From Gaiellasilicea sp963802765 (GTDB lineage Bacteria; Actinomycetota; Thermoleophilia; Gaiellales; Gaiellaceae), in contig CAWDJZ010000007.1 of NCBI GenBank assembly GCA_963802765.1, positions 682,001 to 746,000 of the forward strand: a DNA stretch of 64,000 nt, read 5' to 3'. The notes below the pieces were generated by a model that saw only the letters and a program-made list of their open reading frames with translations, searched no databases and was not told where the DNA came from. Position numbers and translations under genes: made by a program. This document shows positions 24,006 to 32,541 of this stretch, in pieces (position 1 is the first letter of the stretch; every line of letters starts with the position of its first letter).

Positions 24006-25673
24006 ATGGCGACGACCGAGGACCGCGGCTCTCTGAGCGGCACGCAGGCGTGGCGGGAGGAGCTCTACGCCCGGCAGCCGGAGCGTCAGGGAGAGCTCTT
24101 CACGACCATCTCGGGGCTCGAGAACGAGCCGCTCGCGACCCCCGACACCGTCGAGATCGACTACGACCGCGACCTCGGCTACCCGGGCGTCTTTCCGTTC
24201 ACGCGCGGCGTCTATCCCTCGATGTACCGCGGCAAGCTCTGGACGATGCGGCAGTTCGCGGGCTTCGGCACCGCCGAGGAGACGAACGAGCGATTCCGCT
24301 ACCTGCTCGACCACGGCCAGACCGGGCTCTCGACCGCGTTCGACATGCCGACGCTGATGGGCTACGACTCGGACCACGCCCGCTCGCTCGGCGAGGTCGG
24401 CCGCGAGGGCGTGGCGATCGACTCGCTCGAGGACACGGAGACGCTCTTCCGCGGCATCCCGCTCGGCGAGGTCTCGACCTCGATGACGATCAACTCGCCG
24501 GCGGCGATCCTGCTCGCGTTCTACATCGCGGTCGGCGAGGAGCAGGGCGTGCCGGCGGCGGAGCTGCGCGGGACGATCCAGACGGACATCCTCAAGGAGT
24601 ACATCGCGCAGAAGGAGTACATCTTCCCGCCGGAGCCCTCGATGCGGCTCGTCACCGACATGGTCGAGTACTGCGCGCGCGAGCTGCCGAAGTGGCATCC
24701 GATCTCGATCTCCGGCTACCACATCCGCGAGGCGGGCTCGACCGCGGCGCAGGAGCTGGCGTTCACGCTCGCGGACGGCTTCACCTACGTCGAGTGGGCG
24801 GTCGCGCGCGGCCTCGACGTCGACGACTTCGCGCCCCGGCTCAGCTTCTTCTTCAACGCGCACCTCGACTTCTTCGAGGAGATCGCCAAGTACCGGGCCG
24901 CGCGCCGGATCTGGGCGCGAGAGCTGCGCGACCGCTTCGGCGCACGCAACCCGCGCTCGTGGCTGATGCGCTTCCACTCCCAGACCGCCGGCGTCTCGCT
25001 GACGGCGCAGCAGCCGGAGGTGAACATCGTTCGAACGGCGATCGAGGCCCTCGCCGCCGTGCTGGGCGGGACGCAGTCGCTGCACACGAACTCATTCGAC
25101 GAGGCGCTGGCGCTGCCGACCGAGGACGCCGTGCGCATCGCCCTGCGCACGCAGCAGGTGATCGCACACGAGACGGGGGTCGTGAACGCGATCGACCCGC
25201 TCGGCGGCTCCTATCACGTCGAGGAGCTGACGAACCGGATCGAGGCGCAGGCGTACGACTACTTCGACCGGATCGAGAAGCTGGGCGGGATGGTTGAGGC
25301 GATCAAACAGAACTTCCCGCAACGAGAGATAGCAGACGCGGCGTTTCGCTATCAGGCGGAAGTGGAGCGCGGCGAACGCGTTGTCGTTGGCGTCAACCGG
25401 TATCAGCTCGAGGACGAGGCATCGCCGGAGCTCCTCAAGATCGACGCGGCGCTCGAGACGAAGCAGATCGAGCGCGTGAAGGCGCTCAAGGGCCGCCGCG
25501 ACTCGGCGGTCGTACATGCGCGCCTCGGCGCGCTGAAGGAGGCGGCCGCACGTGACGACGTCAACCTCATGCCGGTGATCCTGGACGCGGCGCGCGACTA
25601 CGTCACGATGGGCGAGATGTGCGACGCCTGGCGCGAGGTCTGGGGCACCTGGCGCGAAACGCCAGTGTTTTAG
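24006..25673 (+). CDS. icmA: B12-dependent acyl-CoA mutase large subunit, isobutyryl-CoA mutase type
   Basis: This 555-residue TIM-barrel subunit of the methylmalonyl-CoA mutase superfamily lacks the C-terminal B12 domain, as IcmA (~566) does; the B12 domain is the separate gene at 26404. Substrate-determining positions read Phe84 (MRQFAGF) and Gln202 (YIAQKEY). Their spacing of 118 equals that of Tyr89/Arg207 in methylmalonyl-CoA mutase and Phe80/Gln198 in isobutyryl-CoA mutase, so the signature is the isobutyryl one. HTNSFDEALALPTEDAVRIA (the 'HTNS' loop) and MRFHSQTAGVSL are present. Likely reaction: isobutyryl-CoA to n-butyryl-CoA. 2-Hydroxyisobutyryl- or other mutases remain possible. 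Confidence 0.85.
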   Translation: MATTEDRGSLSGTQAWREELYARQPERQGELFTTISGLENEPLATPDTVEIDYDRDLGYPGVFPFTRGVYPSMYRGKLWTMRQFAGFGTAEETNERFRYLLDHGQTGLSTAFDMPTLMGYDSDHARSLGEVGREGVAIDSLEDTETLFRGIPLGEVSTSMTINSPAAILLAFYIAVGEEQGVPAAELRGTIQTDILKEYIAQKEYIFPPEPSMRLVTDMVEYCARELPKWHPISISGYHIREAGSTAAQELAFTLADGFTYVEWAVARGLDVDDFAPRLSFFFNAHLDFFEEIAKYRAARRIWARELRDRFGARNPRSWLMRFHSQTAGVSLTAQQPEVNIVRTAIEALAAVLGGTQSLHTNSFDEALALPTEDAVRIALRTQQVIAHETGVVNAIDPLGGSYHVEELTNRIEAQAYDYFDRIEKLGGMVEAIKQNFPQREIADAAFRYQAEVERGERVVVGVNRYQLEDEASPELLKIDAALETKQIERVKALKGRRDSAVVHARLGALKEAAARDDVNLMPVILDAARDYVTMGEMCDAWREVWGTWRETPVF

Positions 25674-26383
25674 AACTCCAGCTCGAGCCCGTCGTAGGCG
25701 AGCTCGGAGCCTTCGGGCGCCGGTCGCTCGTCGGGCCGGTGGGTGAGCAGGATCCGCTTCGCGAGGCCGTTCGCGGCTGCGGCGTCGACCTCCTCGGCCG
25801 TGAGATGCCCTCGCGTCGGTCCGTCGAGCGCGGCGCTCTGAAGCGTCGCCTCGGCGAGGAGGAGATCAGCGCCGTCGGCGAGCTCGCCGAGCGCGTCGCA
25901 TGGCCCACTGTCGCCCGAGTACGCGAGCACGCGGTCGCCTTCGACGCGAAAGCCGTGCGTCTTCATGTCGTAGTGCAGGAGCGGCACGGCCGTCACCTGG
26001 AGCCCCGCAGCGACGAACGGGACGCGCGCCTCGTACTCCGAGACGTCGAACGCGCGGTCGAGCATGTCCTCGGTGCCGAGCAGTGCGAGCGCCGGCTTCA
26101 GCTCCTCGTGCGCGCCCGGCGGGAGCCAGAGCTCGACGCGCGGAGCGTCTCCGCCCGGCCCGTAGAGGCTGCCCCAGACCCACGGGATCAGGTCGCCCCA
26201 ATGGTCGAGATGGAGGTGGGTGATCGCGATCGCCTCGACGCTCGGCCAGGGCTCTCGCTGGCGCAACTTCGCGAGCACGCCAGGCCCGCAGTCGAGCAGC
26301 AACTTGTCGTCGACGAGGTAGCCCGAACAGGCACCGCCGGGGTTGGGCCAGGCGGGCGACGAGCCGATGACTGTGAGGCGCAC
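25670..26383 (-). CDS. MBL-fold metallo-hydrolase (RNase Z-like/phosphodiesterase group)
   Basis: This 237-residue metallo-beta-lactamase-fold protein has the metal motif THLHLDHWGD (HxHxDH), a further His in PLLHYDMKTHGF, the Asp in AYSGDSGPCDAL and a last His in LLTHRPDE. The N-terminus VIGSSPAWPNPGGACSGYLV and LLLDCGPGVLAKL match the YhfI/CpsF-type MBL family close to RNase Z. Substrate unknown. It lies on the opposite strand between the two mutase subunit genes, overlapping icmA by 4 bp and sharing a promoter region with icmB. GTG start. Confidence 0.82.
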   Translation of the reverse strand: MRLTVIGSSPAWPNPGGACSGYLVDDKLLLDCGPGVLAKLRQREPWPSVEAIAITHLHLDHWGDLIPWVWGSLYGPGGDAPRVELWLPPGAHEELKPALALLGTEDMLDRAFDVSEYEARVPFVAAGLQVTAVPLLHYDMKTHGFRVEGDRVLAYSGDSGPCDALGELADGADLLLAEATLQSAALDGPTRGHLTAEEVDAAAANGLAKRILLTHRPDERPAPEGSELAYDGLELEF

Positions 26384-26388
26384 CGCCG

Positions 26389-26394
26389 TATACT
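26389..26394. promoter_or_regulatory. -10 box TATACT (icmB), possibly bidirectional
   Basis: TATACT ends 9 nt before ATG 26404. The core GTATAC is palindromic, so the minus strand reads TATACG 4 nt before the GTG of the divergent MBL gene. One element could serve both genes. Confidence 0.5.
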
Positions 26395-26403
26395 GCCGAC
26401 GCC

Positions 26404-26799
26404 ATGGCCCGGAAGATCAGAGTGGTGATCGCGAAGCCCGGCCTGGACGGTCACGACCGCGGCGCGAAGATCATCGCCCGAGCCCTCCGTGACGCCGGGA
26501 TGGAGGTGATCTACACCGGCCTCCACCAGACACCGGAGCAGATCGTAGAGACCGCGATCCAGGAGGACGCCGACGCCGTGGGCATCTCGATCCTGTCCGG
26601 CGCGCACATGACGCTCGTGCCGCGGATCCTCGAGGGGCTGAAGGAAAACGGCGTCGACGACGTGCTCGTCGTCGTCGGCGGCACGATCCCCGGCGACGAC
26701 GCCGAGGAACTGCGCGGCAAGGGCGTCGCGGCGGTGTTCACGCCCGGTGCGCCGACGAGCGAGATCGTCGACTTCCTGCGCGAGAAGATTCCGGCCTAG
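26404..26799 (+). CDS. icmB: B12-binding small subunit of the acyl-CoA mutase
   Basis: This 131-residue cobalamin-binding Rossmann domain has KPGLDGHDRGAKIIARALRD at the start, with the DxHxxG signature (DGHDRG) whose His replaces dimethylbenzimidazole on the cobalt. It continues GLHQTPEQIV, ISILSGAHMTLVPRI, VVVGGTIPGDDAEEL and VFTPGAPTSEIVDFL. Size equals IcmB (~136). It must pair with the large subunit at 24006, from which it is separated only by the opposite-strand MBL gene. It overlaps the convergent M23 gene by 4 bp. Confidence 0.92.
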   Translation: MARKIRVVIAKPGLDGHDRGAKIIARALRDAGMEVIYTGLHQTPEQIVETAIQEDADAVGISILSGAHMTLVPRILEGLKENGVDDVLVVVGGTIPGDDAEELRGKGVAAVFTPGAPTSEIVDFLREKIPA

Positions 26800-27692
26800 T
26801 TCGAGCCCTTGACGACGACGCGCGCCGCGGCGAGCGCGCGGCTCGCGCCGGACTGGGCCGCGAAGGTCACCCTCGCCGGCGAGGTCCACACGGTCACCGG
26901 GAGGCCCTTCGTCAAGAGCTCGAGCGCCGGGAAGGGGGCGAGCCCGGTCGGATCGCCCACCACCTCGAGAATGGCGGTCTCGGGCACGGAGACGGCGACC
27001 TTCTGGCCGTCGTGCTTGATCTTGCGGCCGCCCGGCCAGGAGCGCACCTGGTCGAGGGTGAGCGCCAGGTCCTGGCCGCCTGCGCTCACGACCTTGCCGG
27101 TGAGCGCGAGCGTGAACGTCGTCCCGGCCTGTGCGGCGAAGAGGAGCCGACGTGCCTTGCGCAGATACGGGTATGGGCTGACCCCGGCCCCGTCGTCGGG
27201 GTGGACCTCGAAGTGGAGGTGCGGATGGATCCCGTCGGCATCGCCGGAGTCGCCCACGTAGGCGATCGGCTGGCCCGCCGCGACCTTCGCGCCGGTCTTC
27301 AGTCCCGGCACGTAAGCGATGCCGGGGACACATGTGCCCTGGTTGTCGTTGTCCTTCGTGAGGTCGTTGTTGAGGTGGACGTAGAGGTACGTCGTCCCGC
27401 TCGCGCCGTAGAGGTACAGCATGCAGCCGGCTCGCGAGGACGTCGTCCAGAGCTTGACCGTGCCGGTTTCAGCCGCGAGTGCGAGCGCGCGCCACGGCGC
27501 CAGGATGTCGTTGCCATCGTGCGTGCCCTGGCCGCGCGGGTCGCCGAAGTCGTCTTCGTACGCGGCCTCGCCGAGCACCGGGAAGACGAGACTGGGTACC
27601 TCCGCGGACGCGGACGTGGCCACGCCTCCGGCCAGCGCGAGTGCGAGCGCAAGGAGAATGAGTGCTCGGGCTGTCGTCCGGGTCGCAGTCAT
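26796..27692 (-). CDS. Secreted M23-family metallopeptidase (LytM-like)
   Basis: This 298-residue protein has a signal peptide (ARALILLALALALAGGVATSASA, cleavage at ASA; abridged) then an M23/peptidase-like domain. Metal and catalytic residues are seen as GTHDGNDILAP (H-x3-D type), YLYVHLNND and HPHLHFEVHP (HxH). The ~120-residue C-terminal region is Ig-like beta-rich and unassigned. M23 enzymes cut glycyl bonds in peptidoglycan cross-links; this one may act in wall remodelling. ATG 27692 is chosen for the signal peptide. Divergent from etfB. Confidence 0.82.
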   Translation of the reverse strand: MTATRTTARALILLALALALAGGVATSASAEVPSLVFPVLGEAAYEDDFGDPRGQGTHDGNDILAPWRALALAAETGTVKLWTTSSRAGCMLYLYGASGTTYLYVHLNNDLTKDNDNQGTCVPGIAYVPGLKTGAKVAAGQPIAYVGDSGDADGIHPHLHFEVHPDDGAGVSPYPYLRKARRLLFAAQAGTTFTLALTGKVVSAGGQDLALTLDQVRSWPGGRKIKHDGQKVAVSVPETAILEVVGDPTGLAPFPALELLTKGLPVTVWTSPARVTFAAQSGASRALAAARVVVKGSN

Positions 27693-27776
27693 CGGGGGCC
27701 GGGTCGCGCTCGAAGCGCCGGAGCGTAGCAGGTTCCTCGGGCGCGGATCCCCATCGGCACATTCGCGGCCCATCGT

Positions 27777-27782
27777 TAGAGT
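27777..27782 (+). promoter_or_regulatory. -10 box TAGAGT for the etf operon
   Basis: TAGAGT ends 7 nt before GTG 27790; a leaderless etfBA-etfQO transcript is predicted. Confidence 0.5.
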
Positions 27783-27789
27783 CCCGCCC

Positions 27790-28569
27790 GTGAAGATCGC
27801 CGTCTGCGTGAAGGAAGTGCCCGACGCGACCGCCCACAAGCGGATCGATCCCGGCACGAAACGGCTCGACCGGTCCGGCGAGGGCGCGCTGAACGCCTTC
27901 GACACGAACGCGGTCGAGGAGGCGCTGCGGCTCAAGGACGCGACCGGCGAGGGCGAGGTGGTCGTCGTCTCGATGGGCCCGGAGCGCGCACTCAACTCGC
28001 TGCGCAAGGCACTCGCCATGGGCGCAGACCGTGCCGTTCTCGTCGCGGACGAGGGCGCCGCCGGCGCCGACCTCGTCGCCACCAGCGCCACGCTCGCCAA
28101 GGCGCTCGAGCGCGAGCAGCCGGACCTCATCCTCTTCGGCCAGCAGTCCTCCGACTCCGACGGTGCCGTGCTCTGGGCAGCCGTCGCCGAGCGGCTGCGC
28201 CGCCCGGTCATCTCGCAGGTCGCCGAGCTGACGCTCGAGGGCGACTCCCTCACCGGCAAGCGGCAGACCGAGTTCGGCTACGACGTGATCCGCGCCCCGC
28301 TGCCGGCGGTCGTGGCGGTCGCGGACTCGATCAACGAGCCGCGCTACCCCTCGCTGAAGGGGATCATGGGCGCGAAGTCGAAGCCGCAGGAGACGGTGTC
28401 GCTGGCCGACCTCGGCCTCGACGCGGGCAGCGCGGGCGAGCAGGGCTCGCGCACGCAGGTACTGGCCCTCTCCGAGCCGCCGCCGCGCGGCGACACGCGC
28501 AAGATCGAGGACGACGGCAGCGCGGCCGAGCAGATCGTCGCCTTCTTGGCGGAGAAGCGGCTCCTCTGA
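27790..28569 (+). CDS. etfB: Electron transfer flavoprotein beta subunit
   Basis: This 259-residue EtfB has the N-terminal KIAVCVKEVPDATAHKRIDP, NAFDTNAVEEALRLKD, VVVSMGPERALNSLRKALAMG (abridged), the AMP-binding LILFGQQSSDSDGAVLW, and the C-terminal recognition loop RYPSLKGIMGAKSKP that docks on acyl-CoA dehydrogenases. With EtfA it carries electrons from dehydrogenases such as that at 21527 to ETF-QO. The start GTG is set by the -10 box at 27777. Its TGA overlaps the etfA ATG. Confidence 0.95.
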   Translation: MKIAVCVKEVPDATAHKRIDPGTKRLDRSGEGALNAFDTNAVEEALRLKDATGEGEVVVVSMGPERALNSLRKALAMGADRAVLVADEGAAGADLVATSATLAKALEREQPDLILFGQQSSDSDGAVLWAAVAERLRRPVISQVAELTLEGDSLTGKRQTEFGYDVIRAPLPAVVAVADSINEPRYPSLKGIMGAKSKPQETVSLADLGLDAGSAGEQGSRTQVLALSEPPPRGDTRKIEDDGSAAEQIVAFLAEKRLL

Positions 28570-29534
28570 TGAGCGTCCTGGTCTTCCTCGAGCACCACGA
28601 CGGCGAGCTCCAGAAGGGCTCGCTGGCCGTCCTTTCCAAGGCCGCATCGCTCGGGATCGGCGACGTCGCAGGCGTGATCGTCGGCTCGGGTGTGGAGGGG
28701 CTCGCCGAACAGGCGGCAAAGCACGGCGCCGCCACCGTCTACGTCGCCGACGACGCCAAGCTCGAGGCGCCTCTCCCGCAGCCGCGGGTGGACGCGATCG
28801 CGCAGCTCGTCGAGCAGCACGGCCTCGAGACCGTCCTCTTCGCGCAGTCGATCCTCGCCGCGGATATCGCGTCGGGACTGGCCGCACGGCTCGAGGCGGG
28901 CCTGAACTGGCAGCTCACCGATCTCGCGAGCGCCGACGGGGGCGTCGTCGGCAAGCAGTCCGCGCTCGGAGACTCGGTCGTCGTCGACGTGGGCTGGACG
29001 TCGACTCCCCGGATCGGGCTCTTCCGTGCCGGAGCCCTCGACCCGAGCGAGCAGCCTGCGGCCGGCGCCGTCGAGCCTTTCGAGGTCGAGTTGCAGGAGC
29101 ACTCACTGGCCGCCGAGATGGTCGAGCGGGCGCACGCCGAGGAGAGCGGGCCTTCGATCGAGGATGCCAACGTGATCGTCGCCGGCGGCCGCGGCCTCGG
29201 CGAGCCGGAGAAGTTCGCGCTCGTCGAGGAGCTCGCAAAGGCGCTCGGCGGCGCCGTCGCCGCGACGCGCGCCGTGGTCGACGCCGGCTGGTACCCGTAC
29301 GCGGCCCAGGTCGGCCAGACGGGCAAGTCGGTCTCGCCGACGCTCTACGTCGCCTGCGGCATCTCGGGGGCGATCCAGCACAAGGTCGGGATGCAGAGCT
29401 CGAAGACGATCGTCGCGATCAACAAGGATCCGAACGCCCCGATCTTCGAGTTTGCCGACCTCGGCGTCGTCGGCGACCTGCACCAGATCGTGCCGAAGCT
29501 CACCGAGCTCGTCCGCGCGCGCAAGGGCGCATGA
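28569..29534 (+). CDS. etfA: Electron transfer flavoprotein alpha subunit
   Basis: This 321-residue EtfA holds FAD in its C-terminal half: VVAGGRGLGEPEKFALVEEL, then RAVVDAGWYPYAAQVGQTGKSVSPTLYVACGISGAIQH (abridged), where RxxVDxGW, QVGQTGKxVxP and GISGAIQH are the FAD-binding signatures, and NKDPNAPIFEFADLGVVGDL. The N-terminal half is the usual shorter EtfA domain. It overlaps etfB by one base and etf-QO by 4 bp, so all three are one operon. Confidence 0.95.
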   Translation: MSVLVFLEHHDGELQKGSLAVLSKAASLGIGDVAGVIVGSGVEGLAEQAAKHGAATVYVADDAKLEAPLPQPRVDAIAQLVEQHGLETVLFAQSILAADIASGLAARLEAGLNWQLTDLASADGGVVGKQSALGDSVVVDVGWTSTPRIGLFRAGALDPSEQPAAGAVEPFEVELQEHSLAAEMVERAHAEESGPSIEDANVIVAGGRGLGEPEKFALVEELAKALGGAVAATRAVVDAGWYPYAAQVGQTGKSVSPTLYVACGISGAIQHKVGMQSSKTIVAINKDPNAPIFEFADLGVVGDLHQIVPKLTELVRARKGA

Positions 29535-31234
29535 ACCGCGTCAGGCCGGCCGACTACCCGCCGCCGTTCGCGCCGTCGGAAGCGATCGCGCCGCCGACCG
29601 ATCCGGTCGACGAGCGGATCGAGGTCGGCGTCCTCATCGTCGGCGCCGGCCCTGGCGGCCTCGCATGCGCGATCCGGCTCGGGCAGCTGCTCGAGGACTC
29701 CCCCGAGACGGCGGCCCGGCTCGGCGATGTGCCGGTCGCGGTGGTCGAGAAGGGGAAGGGCCCGGGCTCGCACCTCCTCTCCGGCGCTGTCGTGAACCCG
29801 CGCGCGCTGCGTCGCCTCTTCCGCGGCCGGCTGACGATGGAGGACGTGCCGAGCTACGGCGAGGTCCACGGCGAGGCGGTCTACGTGCTGACGAAGGGCA
29901 CGGCGCTCCGGGTCCCGCCGCCCCCGACGATGCGCAACCACGGCAACTGGATCGTCTCCGTCTCGCAACTCGGTCGCTTCCTCGCCGAGCAGGCCGAGGC
30001 CGGCGGCGCCGCGGTTCTGCCGGAGACCGACGCGCAGAAGCTGCTCGTCGCCGACGGCCGCGTCCAGGGCATCCGCACCGGCGACAAGGGGCTCGGCCGC
30101 GACGGCAGCCCGCTCGCAAACTACGAGCCGGGCTCCGACATCGTCGCGAGGCTGACGGTGCTCGCGGAAGGCACACAGGGTCACCTCACCGGAGGTGCGA
30201 TCTCACGCTTCGGGCTCGAGGGTGCGCAGCCGCAGATCTGGGCACTCGGCGTCAAGGAGGTCTGGAAGGTCCCGAGGCCGCTCGAGCACATCGTCCACAC
30301 GATGGGCTGGCCGCTCCGCAAGAGCGCCAAGTACGGCGAGTTCGGAGGCTCCTTCATCTACCCGATGGGGCCGGACCTGGTCTCGCTCGGCTTCGTGGCC
30401 GGGCTCGAGTACCGCGACGTCGAGTTCTCGGTCCACGACGTGCTCCAGGAGTTCAAGACGCACCGGCTCGTCCGCAAGATCCTCCAGGACGGCGAGCGGG
30501 TCGCCTGGGGCGCGAAGACGATCACCGAAGGAGGCTTCCACGCGCTCCCAGAGCGCTTCAGCGCTCCCGGGCTCCTCCTCGTCGGGGAAGGCGCGGGCCT
30601 CGTCAACGTGCCGACTTTGAAGGGGATCCATTACGCGATCGAGTCGGGGATCATGGCCGCAGAGGCCGCCTTCCGTTCGCTGCAGCCGGGCGAGTCGCCG
30701 GCGCGAGTCGGCGCGCTCGACTCCTACGACGAGGAGCTGCGGGCCAGTTACGTGCTGGACGACCTGCGCGAGGTGCGGAACATGCGGCAGGTCTTCGACA
30801 AGGGCTTCTACGTCGGCGGCGCGCTCGCGAGCGCAATGACGGTGACGAAGGGGCACCTGCCGCCGAAGGACTATTCGAGCGAGCCGAACGCGGCGCGCGC
30901 CCTGATCCGGACCGGCCGCGCGAAGAGCTACCCCGCACCGGACGGGAAGCTCACGTTCGACAAGCTCTCCTCGGTCTTCCTCTCGGGGAACCGGACCCGG
31001 GACGATCAGCCGAGCCACATCCGGATCCAGCGCCGCGTGCCGCTCGAGCTGGCGCGGATGTGGGAGCACATGTGCCCGGCCCAGGTCTACGAGGTGGGCG
31101 GCGCCGACGGCGACGACTTCGTGCAGGTCGAGGTGAACCCCTCGAATTGCGTCCAGTGCGGCGCGATCACCGCCAAGGGCGGCCGGCTCACTCCGCCCGA
31201 AGGCGGGTCGGGGCCGGAGTACACGATCACCTAA
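29531..31234 (+). CDS. Electron-transferring-flavoprotein:ubiquinone oxidoreductase (ETF-QO/FixC family), one cluster ligand missing
   Basis: This 567-residue membrane-associated flavoprotein passes ETF electrons to quinone. The FAD motif is VGVLIVGAGPGGLACAIRLG; GSHLLSGAVVNPRAL, LTGGAISRFGLE and GAGLVNVPTLKGIHYAIESG (abridged) match the family. The C-terminal iron-sulfur segment has Cys515 (HMCPAQVYE), Cys540 and Cys543 (NCVQCGAIT), spaced exactly like the first three ligands of human ETF-QO (561, 586, 589). The fourth position (546) is Ile, not Cys. The cluster may be 3Fe-4S, use another ligand, or be altered. The operon context is clear. Confidence 0.9.
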   Translation: MNRVRPADYPPPFAPSEAIAPPTDPVDERIEVGVLIVGAGPGGLACAIRLGQLLEDSPETAARLGDVPVAVVEKGKGPGSHLLSGAVVNPRALRRLFRGRLTMEDVPSYGEVHGEAVYVLTKGTALRVPPPPTMRNHGNWIVSVSQLGRFLAEQAEAGGAAVLPETDAQKLLVADGRVQGIRTGDKGLGRDGSPLANYEPGSDIVARLTVLAEGTQGHLTGGAISRFGLEGAQPQIWALGVKEVWKVPRPLEHIVHTMGWPLRKSAKYGEFGGSFIYPMGPDLVSLGFVAGLEYRDVEFSVHDVLQEFKTHRLVRKILQDGERVAWGAKTITEGGFHALPERFSAPGLLLVGEGAGLVNVPTLKGIHYAIESGIMAAEAAFRSLQPGESPARVGALDSYDEELRASYVLDDLREVRNMRQVFDKGFYVGGALASAMTVTKGHLPPKDYSSEPNAARALIRTGRAKSYPAPDGKLTFDKLSSVFLSGNRTRDDQPSHIRIQRRVPLELARMWEHMCPAQVYEVGGADGDDFVQVEVNPSNCVQCGAITAKGGRLTPPEGGSGPEYTIT

Positions 31235-31244
31235 TTTTGCGCAA

Positions 31245-31276
31245 GACGCGCGATCCGCGGAAGCGGATCACGCGTC
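31245..31276. terminator. Strong bidirectional hairpin between etf-QO and the M48 gene
   Basis: The stem is GACGCG-C-GATCCGC with a GGAA loop and GCGGATC-A-CGCGTC: 13 pairs with one C/A mismatch. It lies 10 bp after the etf-QO stop and 53 bp before the convergent M48 stop, so it likely ends transcription from both sides. Confidence 0.6.
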
Positions 31277-31329
31277 GCGCGAAGATCCCTAAAAGGCGTC
31301 CGCTTCGCGGCCGCAACCCAGCGACAGTC

Positions 31330-32541
31330 TTACCTGGCAGCTCGGGCGCGCCACGCTGCCGCGAGCTCGATCCGCTCCTCGACGGACGGATGGCTGTCGA
31401 AGAGCAGGTACGACCAGGTCGGCGGGTCGGGGTCGTTCAGGGACTCGACGGTGAAGCTCTCGAAGAGATCCCGCGCCGCGGCGGGGGCGCGGGTCGTCTC
31501 GAGCGCCATCCAGTCCGCCTCCTCCTCCATGTGGCGCGAGATGAAGTTGTAGACAGGCGTCGAGAGGAGGCCGAGCACCACCACGACGAGCAGGGAGAGC
31601 GGCACCGCCGCGGGGTTCGCCATACCGCCGCGGCGACGCGTCACCACCGCGATCAACCAGGCGCCGGGAAGCGCGAAGAGCGCGTACCACCCGATCGCCT
31701 CCGGGATGTGGTGGCGCGAGTGGTGGCCGAGCTCGTGTGCGAGGACGACACGCACCTGGTCGTCGCTGAAGGCGGGGTTGTCCAGGAGCGTGTTCCAGAA
31801 GACGATCCGCTTCGTCGGGCCGAAGCCGACCGCGTAGGCGTTGGGCGCGCTCGTGAAGTCGGTCACGTCCTCCACCTCGATCCGTATCGGCTCGATCCCC
31901 TGCTGTCTCGCGTAGGCGCGCGCGTCGGCGGCGAGCTCCGGGTCCTCGAGCGGGTCGGTTACGGAGAAGTACGGCATCACGAACGCGAAGAGCGCGGTCA
32001 GGCCGACGAAAAAGGGCGCGGCCGCAAGCCACCAGTGGCGCGGGAACGGCCCTGCCAGCGCCATTACCACGACGAGTGCGAAGGAGACGAAGAGGAACTC
32101 GGCGCCGAGCCCGATCCAGTTCGCGAACAGCGTCTCGATGTAGCCGCTGTCCGTCTGGTCGTAGCGGCGGTCCCACCAGACCTCGGCGAGCCGGAACGGC
32201 ACTTGCGAGAGCCATACGAGTGCGAGCCCGATCATGCCGAGCATCATCCCGGTGCCGATCCGGCCGGCGGCCGACTCGCGGGCGAAGCGGAACCCCCACT
32301 TGGCATACGCGAGCAGCACCGCGATCAGCACGAGCTGCGAGACGAGGAACTCGACCCGGAAGAACGTCTCGTAGCGCTCGGCCTCCTCGATCGTCGTCCG
32401 GTCGATCAGCCGCTCGACGTCGACCTGCGGCCGGTCGAGCCCATCCGGGACGCGGCTCTCCCAGAGCGCGTACGCGCACGCGACCCAGATCGCAGCGAGG
32501 ACGAGCGCCGCGAGGAGCGCGAGGGCGCGGCGCCGCGTCAG
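31330..32541 (-). CDS. M48-family membrane metallopeptidase (Ste24/HtpX-like), CTG start
   Basis: This 403-residue integral-membrane zinc protease has several hydrophobic segments in the N-terminal half, then SAPNAYAVGFGPTKRIVFWN, the zinc motif VLAHELGHHSRHH, and the third ligand in MEEEADWMAL; the ending HPSVEERIELAAAW is classic for CAAX prenyl-protease-like Ste24 enzymes. No ATG, GTG or TTG is in frame upstream of the first helix. The only sensible start is the CTG at 32541, whose CTGA overlaps the stop of the DUF4389 gene exactly as ATGA/GTGA junctions do elsewhere here. Cleaves membrane-protein or peptide substrates; target unknown. Confidence 0.85.
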   Translation of the reverse strand: MTRRRALALLAALVLAAIWVACAYALWESRVPDGLDRPQVDVERLIDRTTIEEAERYETFFRVEFLVSQLVLIAVLLAYAKWGFRFARESAAGRIGTGMMLGMIGLALVWLSQVPFRLAEVWWDRRYDQTDSGYIETLFANWIGLGAEFLFVSFALVVVMALAGPFPRHWWLAAAPFFVGLTALFAFVMPYFSVTDPLEDPELAADARAYARQQGIEPIRIEVEDVTDFTSAPNAYAVGFGPTKRIVFWNTLLDNPAFSDDQVRVVLAHELGHHSRHHIPEAIGWYALFALPGAWLIAVVTRRRGGMANPAAVPLSLLVVVVLGLLSTPVYNFISRHMEEEADWMALETTRAPAAARDLFESFTVESLNDPDPPTWSYLLFDSHPSVEERIELAAAWRARAAR

